Notes: a model not told the origin generated them from the sequence alone. A stretch of DNA of 23,845 nucleotides from JASFRI01 sp050115015 (GCA_050115015.1 JASFRI010000015.1:1-23845), one strand, 5' to 3'; shown: positions 6,541-14,760, numbered from the stretch's first letter. Numbers and translations are program-made.

Positions 6541-8505
6541 CTAGGGAACGGGGTTCATTCGCGGCGGGATGAACTCCCGCACCTGCGCCGCGATCCCGCG
6601 CGGGGAGAGGCCGGCGCGATCCAGCACCTCACCTCGGCTGGCGTGCCCCAGGAACCGGTCCGGCACGCCGATATGGTGCAGTGCGCCGGGAAGGACGTCC
6701 TGCTCCCGCAGGTGCTCGCTGACCGCGCCACCGAAGCCGCCGCGCACCGTGTTCTCCTCCACGGTCACCAGGCGTGGGTAGCGGGCCGCCAGCGCCTCCA
6801 GCATGGCGCCATCCAGCGGCTTGACGAAGCGGCAGTTGATCACCCCGGCATCGATCCCCCGGGCCACGAGCAGGTCCGCCGCGTCCAGGCTCGCCCCCAC
6901 CATCGTCCCCGTCGCCAGCAGCGCCAGGTCGGTCCCCTCCCGCAGGACCTCCCATGACCCGATCGGGAGCAGCCGCGGCTTGCGGCGCCTGGGGGCACGG
7001 CCGCAGGCATCGTCGGGGTAACGCACCGCGAACGGATGATCCTGGGCGAGGGCCGTGAACAGCAGGTCCCGCAGCTCCTGGCCATCGCGGGGCGCGGCCA
7101 CGACGAGGTTCGGGACCGCCCGCAAATAGGAAAGGTCGAAGACGCCGTTGTGGGTGGCGCCGTCCGGCCCGACGAGGCCGCCGCGGTCGAGTGCGAAGAT
7201 CACCGGGAGATCCTGCACCGCGACGTCATGGATGATCTGGTCGTAGGCGCGCTGCAGGTAGGTGGAGAAGATCGCCGCGATCGGCCGCATTCCCTGGGCG
7301 GCGAGCCCCGCGGCGAAGCACACCCCGTGGGCCTCGGCGATCCCGACATCGAAGAACCGCTTCGGGAAGCGCTTCTGGAACCGGGACAGGCCCATCCGGT
7401 CCGGCATCGCGGCGGTGATCGCCACGACCCGCGCGTCCTGCTCGGCCATCTCCAGCGCGCTCGCGGCCAGGACCTCCGTGTAGCTGGTCTCGCCGCCGCC
7501 CCCCGCGGCCGCCTTGCCGCTGGCCGGGTCGAAGGCCGTGACCCCGTGCCAGGAGACCGGATCACCCTCGGCGGGCTCATACCCCTTCCCCTTGGAGGTG
7601 ACCACGTGCAGCAGCACCGGTCCCGACAGCTCGCGAACCTTGCGCAGCGTCGGCAGCAGCTGCTCGAGGTCGTGACCGTCCACCGGGCCGAAGTACTGGA
7701 AGCCCAGGGCCTGGAACAGCGCCCCGGGGACGACCACCGCCTTCATGCTCTTCTCGATGCGGCGGGCGACCTCCTCGACGGTCGCTCCCATGGGGAGCTT
7801 CTCCATCATCTTGAAGGCCTCGTCCCGGACCCTCTTGAGGAAGGGGTTCGTCTGCAGGTCGGTCAGGTACTTGGAGATCGCCCCGACGTTCCGCGTGATC
7901 GAGCGGACGTTGTCGTTCAGCACGATGAGCAGGTCCCGCCGCTGCATCCCCGCGTTGTTCATGGCCTCGAAGGCCAGTCCGCCGCTCATCGCGCCGTCGC
8001 CGATCACCGTCGCGACCCGGAAGCGCTCCCCCTGAAGGTCCCGCGCCGTGGCGAGCCCCAGGGCCGCCGAGATCGACGTCGATGCGTGACCGGCGCCGAA
8101 GACGTCGTACTCCGACTCCTCGCGATCGCAGAAGCCGCTCAGCCCGTCGGCCTGGCCGACGGTGGGCAACCGATCCCGGCGGCCGGTGAGCACCTTGTGA
8201 GCGTAGGTCTGATGTCCGGCGTCCCAGATCAGCTTGTCCCGGGGCGTATCCAGGACGTAGTGGAGGGCCAGGGTGAGCTCCACGACGCCCAGGTTCGACG
8301 CCAGGTAGCCGCCCCGCTGCGAGACCACGTCGATGATGTACTCGCGCACCTCGGCGGCCAGCCGCGGCAGCTCCTCCGGCGCGATCTTCCTGAGATCCGC
8401 CGGCGAGTCGAGCTTGCGCAGCAAGGACTCGCGCTCGTGGCGGATCGACACTTCCGCATCGGTCCGGACAAATGTCCGGCTGCGATCGAGGTAGGCATCA
8501 TCCAT
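6541..8505 (-). CDS. dxs: 1-deoxy-D-xylulose-5-phosphate synthase
   Basis: 654-residue thiamine-diphosphate enzyme joining pyruvate and glyceraldehyde 3-phosphate, the first step of the MEP isoprenoid pathway. GDGAMSGGLAFEAMNNAG (about 169-186) is the cofactor-binding loop; HQTYAHKVLTGR, YFGPVDGHD, FDVGIAEAHGVCFAAG with the catalytic Glu (about 391) and the transketolase C-terminal domain follow in order. ATG 8505 leaves about 25 residues before the conserved SPADLRKI, with GGAG about 11 nt upstream. Some usually invariant stretches differ: NDNVRSITRNVGAI where the E. coli enzyme has NDNEMSISENVGAL, and ATHNGVFDLSY instead of PTHHGVFDLSY. It is first of three genes, followed by pepA after 13 nt. 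Confidence 0.95.
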   Translation of the reverse strand: MDDAYLDRSRTFVRTDAEVSIRHERESLLRKLDSPADLRKIAPEELPRLAAEVREYIIDVVSQRGGYLASNLGVVELTLALHYVLDTPRDKLIWDAGHQTYAHKVLTGRRDRLPTVGQADGLSGFCDREESEYDVFGAGHASTSISAALGLATARDLQGERFRVATVIGDGAMSGGLAFEAMNNAGMQRRDLLIVLNDNVRSITRNVGAISKYLTDLQTNPFLKRVRDEAFKMMEKLPMGATVEEVARRIEKSMKAVVVPGALFQALGFQYFGPVDGHDLEQLLPTLRKVRELSGPVLLHVVTSKGKGYEPAEGDPVSWHGVTAFDPASGKAAAGGGGETSYTEVLAASALEMAEQDARVVAITAAMPDRMGLSRFQKRFPKRFFDVGIAEAHGVCFAAGLAAQGMRPIAAIFSTYLQRAYDQIIHDVAVQDLPVIFALDRGGLVGPDGATHNGVFDLSYLRAVPNLVVAAPRDGQELRDLLFTALAQDHPFAVRYPDDACGRAPRRRKPRLLPIGSWEVLREGTDLALLATGTMVGASLDAADLLVARGIDAGVINCRFVKPLDGAMLEALAARYPRLVTVEENTVRGGFGGAVSEHLREQDVLPGALHHIGVPDRFLGHASRGEVLDRAGLSPRGIAAQVREFIPPRMNPVP

Positions 8506-8569
8506 GGAGAGAGCGGCTCCTTTGCTCGGGCACGGCACCCGGTCCGGCGGGCGATACAGCAGGAAGCAT

Positions 8570-8598
8570 ACGGTACACGACTGCCGGGGCGGATGCAA
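8570..8598 (-). promoter_or_regulatory. Possible dxs promoter (weak match)
   Basis: On the minus strand TTGCAT (8598-8593) is followed after 17 nt by TACCGT (8575-8570), about 65 nt before the dxs ATG. Spacing is ideal, but the -10 box matches consensus at only three positions. No better candidate is visible in the 210-bp gap between nadA and dxs, and read-through from nadA is also possible. Confidence 0.35.
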
Positions 8599-8715
8599 CC
8601 TCGATCCAGCGCAATCCCCGACTCCTCAGGAACTTGAGCGATCCAACGGAGGCCGGGACCCCGTCCAGGCCCTGGACATCCGGCGCGCCTCGGGACGCTC
8701 CGCGGACTCGCGACA

Positions 8716-9888
8716 CTAGCGGATGGCCAGCATCCGGTCCAGCGCCAGCCTGGCGCGGCGGGCGATCGCCTCCGGGACCTCTACCCGGTTCACCGTCTCC
8801 CCCTCGTCGAGCCGCTCGAGGACCCAGAGCAGGTGCTGCGGGTCGATCCGGTTCATCGTGGCGCAGAGACAGACTCCCGGCACCAGCGAGGCGATGAACT
8901 GCTCCGGGTGGGCCTGCTTCAGCCGGTTCACGAGATGGAGCTCGGTGCCGATGGCCCACCGGGTACCCGGCTCCGCCTCCTCCACCTGCCGGATGATGTA
9001 CGAGGTCGATCCCACCGCGTCCGCAAGCTCCACGACCTCCCGGGTGCACTCGGGGTGCACGAGGATGCGGATGCCCGGGATCTGCTCCCGGAACAGACGG
9101 ACGTGTTCCGCCTGGAACCGCGTATGCACCGAGCAGTGTCCCTTCCAGAGGATCACCCGGGCGTCCCGGATCGCGCCCTCGGGGTTTCCTCCGAGGTCGC
9201 GCGCCGGGTCCCACAGGATCATCTCCTCCGCCGGCACGCCGTGAGCCAGGGCGGTGTTCCGGCCCAGGTGCTGATCCGGGAAGAAGAAGACCTTCCCTCG
9301 CCGCTCGAGGCTCCAGCGGAACGCGGACGCGGCGTTCGCGGAGGTGCAGACGGTGCCACCGTTCTCCCCCACGAAGGCCTTCAGATCCGCGCCGGAGTTG
9401 ATGTAGGTCACCGGCATCACGGCGCCCTCGCCGGCGATCGCCGTGAGGTCCTCCCACGCCAGCTCCACGTCCTCGAGGTCCGCCATGTCCGCGAGGGAGC
9501 AGCCGGCCTCGTGGTCGGGGAGGATGACCTGCTGGGAGTCCCGGCTGAGAATGTCGGCGCTCTCCGCCATGAAGTGCACGCCGCAGAAGACGATGGTCTC
9601 CGCGTCCTCGTTCGCCACCGCCTTCATGGCCAGGCCGTAGGAGTCCCCGGTATGGTCGACGTGCGCGATCACGTCATCGCGCTGGTAGTGGTGGCCGAGC
9701 AGGACCACCCGCCTCCCCAGCGCCTCCCGGACGGCGGGGATGCGGGCGCTCGCCTCCTCGTCGCTCAGCCGCTGGTAGGCCTCGGGAAGGTGCCGTGGGT
9801 GCATCCCGGGCACGGGCCGGGGAGCCGGGACTCTCGCTAGCCCGGCTGATTCACGAACGACAGGTAGGGGCGAAGCAATCCTCTTCAT
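8716..9888 (-). CDS. nadA: Quinolinate synthase A (4Fe-4S)
   Basis: 390-residue quinolinate synthase, which condenses iminoaspartate with dihydroxyacetone phosphate in de novo NAD synthesis. LLGHHYQRDDVI, FCGVHFMAESADIL, YINSGADLKA and HPECTREVVELAD are family hallmarks. The three cluster cysteines are Cys130 (AGCSLAD), Cys281 (HPECT) and Cys340 or Cys342 (VPGVCLCATMNR). No nadB or nadC is in the window. ATG 9888 has AGGA only about 13 nt upstream, and the first ~28 residues are not family-like. Residues about 8-16 are encoded by the left arm of the inverted-repeat element at 9841-10067. The ancestral start may be ATG 9804 (MHPRHLPEAYQ), which fits family length but lacks an obvious ribosome site. 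Confidence 0.93.
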   Translation of the reverse strand: MKRIASPLPVVRESAGLARVPAPRPVPGMHPRHLPEAYQRLSDEEASARIPAVREALGRRVVLLGHHYQRDDVIAHVDHTGDSYGLAMKAVANEDAETIVFCGVHFMAESADILSRDSQQVILPDHEAGCSLADMADLEDVELAWEDLTAIAGEGAVMPVTYINSGADLKAFVGENGGTVCTSANAASAFRWSLERRGKVFFFPDQHLGRNTALAHGVPAEEMILWDPARDLGGNPEGAIRDARVILWKGHCSVHTRFQAEHVRLFREQIPGIRILVHPECTREVVELADAVGSTSYIIRQVEEAEPGTRWAIGTELHLVNRLKQAHPEQFIASLVPGVCLCATMNRIDPQHLLWVLERLDEGETVNRVEVPEAIARRARLALDRMLAIR

Positions 9889-10067
9889 GGGAGACGGTTT
9901 TCCTCGAGGTCACGATCTTCCACGGCGATACGGTGTGTCGGAAGGGAACGCGGGTCGTCCGGACAAGGCGGACCTCCGCCGGCGGGTTGGGCACCCGTCA
10001 AGGAGGTCCAACGCCGGCCGGGCGAGCCGCGGCCCTTCCGAGGCCTGTCGTTCGTGAATCATCCGGG
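9841..10067. mobile_element. 227-bp inverted-repeat element, MITE-like, flanked by CTAG
   Basis: The 24-bp left arm (9841-9864) and right arm (10044-10067) are inverted copies matching at 23 of 24 positions; the shared core is GATTCACGAACGACAGG. Each arm is bordered outside by CTAG (9837-9840 and 10068-10071), so identity extends to 28 of 29 with the flanking GCTAG/CTAGC. CTAG is its own reverse complement, so it could be a 4-bp target duplication or simply more arm. The inner 179 bp has no convincing gene and is slightly less GC-rich than its surroundings. Ends beginning CCC and a 4-bp duplication would suit a non-autonomous transposon remnant, but I cannot assign a family. The left arm is part of the annotated nadA coding sequence. 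Confidence 0.6.
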
Positions 10068-10300
10068 CTAGCTGCATGGTCATGGGCGCTCTGCGCGGTC
10101 CCCGCGGGGCGGGCCTTCCACCGGGGGGAGCACTTTGCCGGGGGTCGCTGCCGCACGCCGGGGGACTCCCACCGGCGCCTTCCGGCGGATCAGGTTACCC
10201 ACGGGGGATCGGCCCGTCAAGGACGGGTTGCCGGCTCCGGGCCCCGAACGTAAGTTGAGTCGGCGGAGAGGCCTCCCCCCGGCCCCGACCAGGAGGTGCC
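10068..10300. other. Upstream region of the subtilase gene
   Basis: With the element to its left, this makes a 412-bp stretch (9889-10300) free of recognised genes. One weak promoter-like pair points toward the protease: TTGCCG (10228-10233), 17 nt, TAAGTT (10251-10256). AGGAGGT (10291-10297) is the strong ribosome site of the next gene. A short frame on the plus strand across the right arm has no protein-like features. Confidence 0.4.
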
Positions 10301-12634
10301 ATGCGCCCGACCCCCCGGATGGCCTCGATCATCGTGCTGTGCCTGGGGATCGCCTCGGCGGGCGCCGCGGAGGCACCCTTCCTGGGCCCCGGCATCCAGC
10401 GGCTTCTCGGCCGCCCGGCCCTCGGCCAGGGGCCCGCCGGCCCCTCCCGCGCCCCCGACGAGGCGGAACTGCGCCTCCTGGCGACGATGTACCTGGTGGA
10501 CGCCGAGTCCCGCCCGCCCCGGGTACACGTCCGCATGCAGCTGGACGCGCCGGGTCGCGCCGAGGCGGCCGCCCTCGGGATCGAGCTGCAGCGGGGCCGG
10601 GACGAGCTGGTCTCGGCCATCGTCCCGCTCCCCCGGCTCCGGGCGCTGACGAGATTGCCCGGCCTGGAGTGGATCGAGGCGTCGCCCCGCCCCGAGCTCG
10701 AGCTCGACCTGAGCCTCCCCGCCATCGGCGCCGACACAGCGTTCCAGTCCTACGGCATGACCGGGGACGGGGTCGTGGTGGGGCTGATCGACTCGGGGCT
10801 GGACGTCACCCACGGCGATTTCCGGGACGCGGACGGGAACACCCGCATCCGCTACCTCTGGGACCAGACCGACGACTGCGGGTCGCCGCCGCCGGGGTTC
10901 ACCTACGGCTGCTACTACACCGGTGCGCAGATCGACGCGTTCCTGGACGGGATGGGGACGGTCACGTTCCCGAACGCGGACGGGCACGGCACCCATGTCG
11001 CCGGCGTGGCCGCGGGGGACGGCAGCCAGACCGGCAACGGCCAGCCCGGGTTCCAGTACGTGGGGGTGGCCCCGGAGGCCGACCTGATCGCCGTGAAGAT
11101 CTTCCCCGAATCGGGCACATGCGCCCTGTGCAACGGCGGGGATGGCCTGCTGTTCATCGAGGACCGGGCCGCGGCCCTCGGGGAGCCCTTCGTGGTGAAC
11201 ATGAGCTACGGCTCCGACCTTGGGGGGCATGACGGATCCAGCGGCGAGGAGGTCCTGATCGACACCGTCACCGGACCCGGCATCCCCGGCAAGGCGGTGG
11301 TGAAGTCCGCCGGGAACAACCGGGGGATCGGGATCCACGCCTCGGGGACGGTGACGGACGGGACGTTCAACGACCACCAGTTCGTCATCCCGACCTACAC
11401 CCCGGCGCCGGGGGCCTACGACGACATCGTCGTCTGGCAGCTCTGGCAAGACGGCGGCGACATCCTGCGGGTCTGGATCGCAACGCCGTCCCTCACCGCC
11501 TTCCCCAAGACCACGGCGACCTGCGCCTGCATCGACGGGACGAACCCCGGGACGAGCTGCACCACCGACGCGGACTGCACGGGGGGCGGCTCGTGCAGCG
11601 GCCTCGACGGCGTGGGGACCGACGAGGGGGTGCTGATCATCGACACCACCTGCGCCCCCACCGCCAACGGCTCCCACGTCCTGGGGATGGAGGTGGATGA
11701 CCAGCTGGGAGAGCCTCCCGCCCCGGGGACCTGGACGTTTCGGGTCCGCGGCGAGAGCATCAGCCAGTCGGGCCGCTACGACATGTGGATCTGGTTCTCC
11801 AGCTTCGGGCTCGGCGGCCAGACCACCGAGTGGACGGTGCCGGACCCCTCGCAGCTGGTCACCACCCCCGGCAACGCGTTCTACGCCACCACCGTGGGCT
11901 CCTTCGACACGAAGACCGAGTGGACGAACGTGGACGGCGACACGACCTTCTACTCCCCGCCCCTCACCCTGGGCGCCCTCTCGGAGTTCTCCTCCCCCGG
12001 CGGCACCCGCGACGGGAGGCTGAAGCCGGAGATCGCGGCACCCGGGCAGGCCGTCGCCGCGGCCCTGGCGGCCGACGCGGCCCCGGCGGCGTTCGGGAAC
12101 CCCTTCAATCGCCTCCTGGTGACCGCCGACGGGGAGCACTGGACCCTGGCGGGGACGAGCTTCGCGGCACCCCACGTCACCGGGACCTATGCCCTGCTGC
12201 TGCAGGTGGACCCGACCCTGGACGCGACCCAGCTCCGTGACCTCGTCACCTCCACCACCGTGACCGACGGTTTCACCGGCGCCGTGCCGAACGACGACTG
12301 GGGCCACGGCAAGGTGGACGTGCAGGCCGCCCTGGACAACCTGTTCAAGCCGATCCCCGACCTCGCGGCCACGGACGAGACCAGCTTCGTCGCCTCGGCG
12401 CTCCCGCAGGCCACGAGCTACGACGTCTTCCGGACGACCCTGAGCGGGTTCGACGGCACCGACTACGGCTCCTGCCTGGAGGCGAACCTGCCGGGCCCGT
12501 CGTTCACCGACCCGAGCACGCCGGCGGCGGGAGACGGCTACGGGTACACCGTCGCCGGGAAGAAGGACGGGATCGACGGCCAGATCGGCCAGCGGTCCGA
12601 CGGGACCATCCGGCCGCGACCCGTCTGTCCCTAG
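10301..12634 (+). CDS. Secreted subtilisin-like serine protease (peptidase S8) with Cys-rich insert
   Basis: 777-residue exported S8 protease. A signal peptide (about 1-23, cleaved near AGAAEA) is followed by a probable I9-like propeptide (about 55-135). The catalytic domain has Asp164 in GLIDSGLD, His229 in GHGTHVAG, oxyanion Asn339 in SAGNN and Ser620 in GTSFAAPHVTG. The roughly 280 residues between Asn and Ser are far longer than in classic subtilisins. They include a cysteine-rich stretch at about 408-432 (CACIDGTNPGTSC, then DADC) and a beta-rich P-domain-like part. The C-terminus (about 683-777) looks like a fibronectin type III-like module ending in a Cys-Pro. ATG 10301 follows AGGAGGT at ideal spacing. 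The substrate is unknown; extracellular protein degradation is the likely role. Confidence 0.92.
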   Translation: MRPTPRMASIIVLCLGIASAGAAEAPFLGPGIQRLLGRPALGQGPAGPSRAPDEAELRLLATMYLVDAESRPPRVHVRMQLDAPGRAEAAALGIELQRGRDELVSAIVPLPRLRALTRLPGLEWIEASPRPELELDLSLPAIGADTAFQSYGMTGDGVVVGLIDSGLDVTHGDFRDADGNTRIRYLWDQTDDCGSPPPGFTYGCYYTGAQIDAFLDGMGTVTFPNADGHGTHVAGVAAGDGSQTGNGQPGFQYVGVAPEADLIAVKIFPESGTCALCNGGDGLLFIEDRAAALGEPFVVNMSYGSDLGGHDGSSGEEVLIDTVTGPGIPGKAVVKSAGNNRGIGIHASGTVTDGTFNDHQFVIPTYTPAPGAYDDIVVWQLWQDGGDILRVWIATPSLTAFPKTTATCACIDGTNPGTSCTTDADCTGGGSCSGLDGVGTDEGVLIIDTTCAPTANGSHVLGMEVDDQLGEPPAPGTWTFRVRGESISQSGRYDMWIWFSSFGLGGQTTEWTVPDPSQLVTTPGNAFYATTVGSFDTKTEWTNVDGDTTFYSPPLTLGALSEFSSPGGTRDGRLKPEIAAPGQAVAAALAADAAPAAFGNPFNRLLVTADGEHWTLAGTSFAAPHVTGTYALLLQVDPTLDATQLRDLVTSTTVTDGFTGAVPNDDWGHGKVDVQAALDNLFKPIPDLAATDETSFVASALPQATSYDVFRTTLSGFDGTDYGSCLEANLPGPSFTDPSTPAAGDGYGYTVAGKKDGIDGQIGQRSDGTIRPRPVCP

Positions 12635-12751
12635 CCCGGATCCTCTCGACTCCACGGGGAAACCCGACCGCGACGCGGCCTCCGCGGCGATGCCGCAGGC
12701 CATCTCCACGGGCACCGGCGCCACGGTTCCGTCGCCCCATCGCTCCGTTCT

Positions 12752-12781
12752 CTTAACAGAATCTTAACAGGAGCTTCACAT
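12752..12781 (+). promoter_or_regulatory. Pho-box-like site: three 8-bp direct repeats with 11-bp period
   Basis: CTTAACAG (12752-12759), CTTAACAG (12763-12770) and CTTCACAT (12774-12781) are separated by 3 bp each. This spacing and the CTTAAC core match the PhoB/SphR-type Pho box, known in cyanobacteria as tandem CTTAACCT repeats with 3-bp spacers. The gene 74 bp downstream is a phosphate-selective-porin homologue, an expected Pho-regulon member. The second TTAACA can act as a poor -35 box, with TCTGAT (12785-12790) as a -10 candidate at a short 15-nt spacing, consistent with activator dependence. Confidence 0.72.
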
Positions 12782-12854
12782 TCCTCTGATGCGGGCTCTC
12801 CATCATCGGGGCCCCGGGCGCACCTGAACAGGCCCGGAATTCCCAGGGGAGACC

Positions 12855-14201
12855 ATGATCCGCATGAACGCCACCGGAAGTCCGTCCGCACCCCGCCGGG
12901 CACGACCGTTCCGTGTTCTCCGTCCCGTCGTGCTTCTCCTGTTCCTCGCCGGCCCCGGCGCCCTCCTCGCGGCGGACCCGCCGGAGGACGAGGCCTCGCC
13001 GTCCGGGACCGTCGACGACGCGGGCGGCGACGCCGCCAAGGACGGCACCAAGTCCACGCCGGAGACGGACGACAGGAAGACGAAGGAGGAGAAGGGCGGG
13101 ATCAAGTTCCGCTACAAGAACGGCATCCACGTGGAAAGCGCCGACGGGAACTACGCCGCCAGGTTCCAGTTCCGGGTGCAGATGCGGCTCACGGACGTGA
13201 CCAGCCCGGACCTGGTCGGCGAGGAGGACGGGGTGGAGGAGGAGACCGGGTTCCTCATCCGCCGGGCCCGCTTCAAGATGAACGGCCACGTCTACCGGCC
13301 CTGGATCCGGTACAAGATGGAGTACGGGATCGAGGGGAGCGTCCTGCTGACCTGGCGGTTCGACGTGGCCCCCTGGGAGCAGTTCGGCGTGCGGGTGGGA
13401 CAGTACAAGGTCACGTACAACCGCGAGCGCGTGGACTCCTCGGGCAAGCTCACCTTCGTGGACCGGTCCATCGTGAACTCCCCCTTCACGGTGGACCGTC
13501 AGGAGGGCTTCGAGTTCTTCGGCCACCTCTTCAAGGGAACCCGGGGCGACTCCAGCTACTGGGCCGGCGTGTACACCGGCACCGGCCGCGGCGGCCCGCT
13601 GGACTCCGACCGCCGGCCGATGTACATGGCGCGCTGGCAGTGGAACTTCCTCAAGGTCGTGCTGCCCTTCTCCGAGTCGGATCTCCTGCGCCGGAAGAAG
13701 GCCGCCGCCTCCTTCGCCGTCGCCTTCTCGTCGAACCGCAGCCGTTTCACGCGCTTCTCCTCCGCCGGCGGCGGGGAGCTGCCGGGGTTCGCTCCCGGGC
13801 TCCCCGGCCAGTACAAGCTGCAGCAGTGGGTCGCGGAGTTCGCGCAGCACTACCGCGGCCTTTCCATCCAGGCGGAGTACCACAAGAAGCGGATCGACGA
13901 CGAGTTCAACAGGCAGACCTCCGAGCTGCGGGGCTTCTACGCCCAGGCGGGCTACTTCTTCCACGAGGCGTTCCCCGCCTTCCCGCGCCCGCTGGAGATC
14001 GCGCTGCGGATCGCGGCCGTCGACTCGACCCAGGGGATCGAGCTCCCGGCGGACCGCGAGGCGACCCTGGCGGTCAACTGGTTCTTCGATGGCCACAACA
14101 ACAAGCTGACCGCCGACGTGTCGCGCCTGAAGTCCCAGGGGAGCGCCGGGACCGACGACCAGGGCTGGCGCGTCCGCGCCCAGTGGGATATCACGTTCTA
14201 A
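12855..14201 (+). CDS. Phosphate-selective porin O/P family outer-membrane protein (OprP/OprO-like)
   Basis: 448-residue outer-membrane beta-barrel of the Porin_O_P family. An N-terminal signal peptide ends near residue 40 (GALLAA). A charged, low-complexity linker (about 41-82) comes before the barrel, which begins FRYKNGIHVES. Family features are FQFRVQMRL, FLIRRARFKMNGHVYRPWIRYKMEY, RVGQYKVTYNRER and FVDRSIVNSPF, then paired amphipathic strands to a C-terminal Phe (RAQWDITF), the usual OMP end. OprP and OprO import phosphate and polyphosphate across the outer membrane; other family members have different substrates. The Pho-box-like site upstream favours phosphate. ATG 12855 is closely preceded by AGGGGAG; ATG 12864 is an alternative. 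Confidence 0.9.
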   Translation: MIRMNATGSPSAPRRARPFRVLRPVVLLLFLAGPGALLAADPPEDEASPSGTVDDAGGDAAKDGTKSTPETDDRKTKEEKGGIKFRYKNGIHVESADGNYAARFQFRVQMRLTDVTSPDLVGEEDGVEEETGFLIRRARFKMNGHVYRPWIRYKMEYGIEGSVLLTWRFDVAPWEQFGVRVGQYKVTYNRERVDSSGKLTFVDRSIVNSPFTVDRQEGFEFFGHLFKGTRGDSSYWAGVYTGTGRGGPLDSDRRPMYMARWQWNFLKVVLPFSESDLLRRKKAAASFAVAFSSNRSRFTRFSSAGGGELPGFAPGLPGQYKLQQWVAEFAQHYRGLSIQAEYHKKRIDDEFNRQTSELRGFYAQAGYFFHEAFPAFPRPLEIALRIAAVDSTQGIELPADREATLAVNWFFDGHNNKLTADVSRLKSQGSAGTDDQGWRVRAQWDITF

Positions 14202-14247
14202 GTGTCCCGAGTCAGAGTACGTTGTCGATTCCGGCGAGGTATCCGCG

Positions 14248-14760
14248 GTGCTGGCAAGGGGCTTCGTCGTCGCGTCTCGCACGGAAGGTACCCGCCTGGT
14301 CCGCCGGATGGGCGCGGAGGGCTGCAGCGCCACGCTGAACGGCTTGCACACCTTCTCGCCCGACGAAGCGCGGGAGCACCGACTCACCTGCGACCATGCC
14401 CGCTTCTACCGCGACGACTACACCTTCCTCTGGGAGCTGCCGATGAAGCTCCGCGACCCGGGCGCGCGAGTCGACCCGGGGGTGTTGCGCACCCGTTTCC
14501 GGGATCGCGACGTCCTCGCGGCCCGGGTGACGTACGATCCCGAGGTCGGTAATGACACCTGGACCTTCAAATGCGACCCCTCGGACCGGGCCCTGGTCGG
14601 GTACCGCTTCACCCACGGCGAGCCGAATGACGACGGCGAGCAGATCGTCCTCGAGGGGGAGTACGTGCTGGAGGGCCTGCGGCTCCCCCGCCGGCGGACG
14701 TGGTACCGGATCGCCGACGACGCCCTCCTGGGCACCGACGAGCTGATCGGCCACGAGTGA
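14248..14760 (+). CDS. DUF6503-like protein, 5'-truncated (possible pseudogene)
   Basis: The 170 residues resemble the C-terminal two thirds of DUF6503 proteins, an uncharacterised exported family. Recognisable blocks are EHRLTCDHARFYRDDYTFLW, PMKLRDPGARVDP, ARVTYDPEVGNDTWTFKCDP, GYRFTHGEPNDDGEQIVLEG, LRLPRRRTWY and LGTDEL. Family members as I know them are about 240 residues with a signal peptide. Here GTG 14248 (GAGGT about 7 nt upstream) is the first usable start. The homologous frame seems to continue upstream (SEYVVDSG) to within 10 nt of the porin stop at 14201, with no start codon. It therefore looks cut by a deletion that joined it to the end of the porin gene. It may be expressed as a cytoplasmic fragment or be decaying. 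Confidence 0.7.
   Translation: MLARGFVVASRTEGTRLVRRMGAEGCSATLNGLHTFSPDEAREHRLTCDHARFYRDDYTFLWELPMKLRDPGARVDPGVLRTRFRDRDVLAARVTYDPEVGNDTWTFKCDPSDRALVGYRFTHGEPNDDGEQIVLEGEYVLEGLRLPRRRTWYRIADDALLGTDELIGHE

Noticed and set aside
8464..8479. Palindrome CCGGACA-AA-TGTCCGG near the dxs start
   Set aside because: It lies within dxs codons about 9-14. It may fold in mRNA, but nothing suggests an operator, and short GC palindromes are common here.
8498..9457. 319-codon minus-strand frame overlapping nadA and the nadA-dxs gap
   Set aside because: It is a frame-shifted reading of nadA with Gly/Arg/Pro-rich composition; the true nadA frame has all three cluster cysteines.
9795..10253. 152-codon plus-strand frame across the inverted-repeat element
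   Set aside because: It starts inside nadA antisense, crosses the element and shows no protein-like segments. The short similarity to the nadA N-terminus comes from the inverted repeat being translated.
10217..12724. An 835-codon minus-strand open frame opposite the subtilase
   Set aside because: No recognisable domains and low-complexity Gly/Arg/Val/Asp composition; the plus strand has all the catalytic motifs and a strong ribosome site.
12753..14387. A 544-codon minus-strand open frame opposite the porin
   Set aside because: Antisense shadow. The plus strand has the signal peptide, strands and terminal Phe of an outer-membrane protein.
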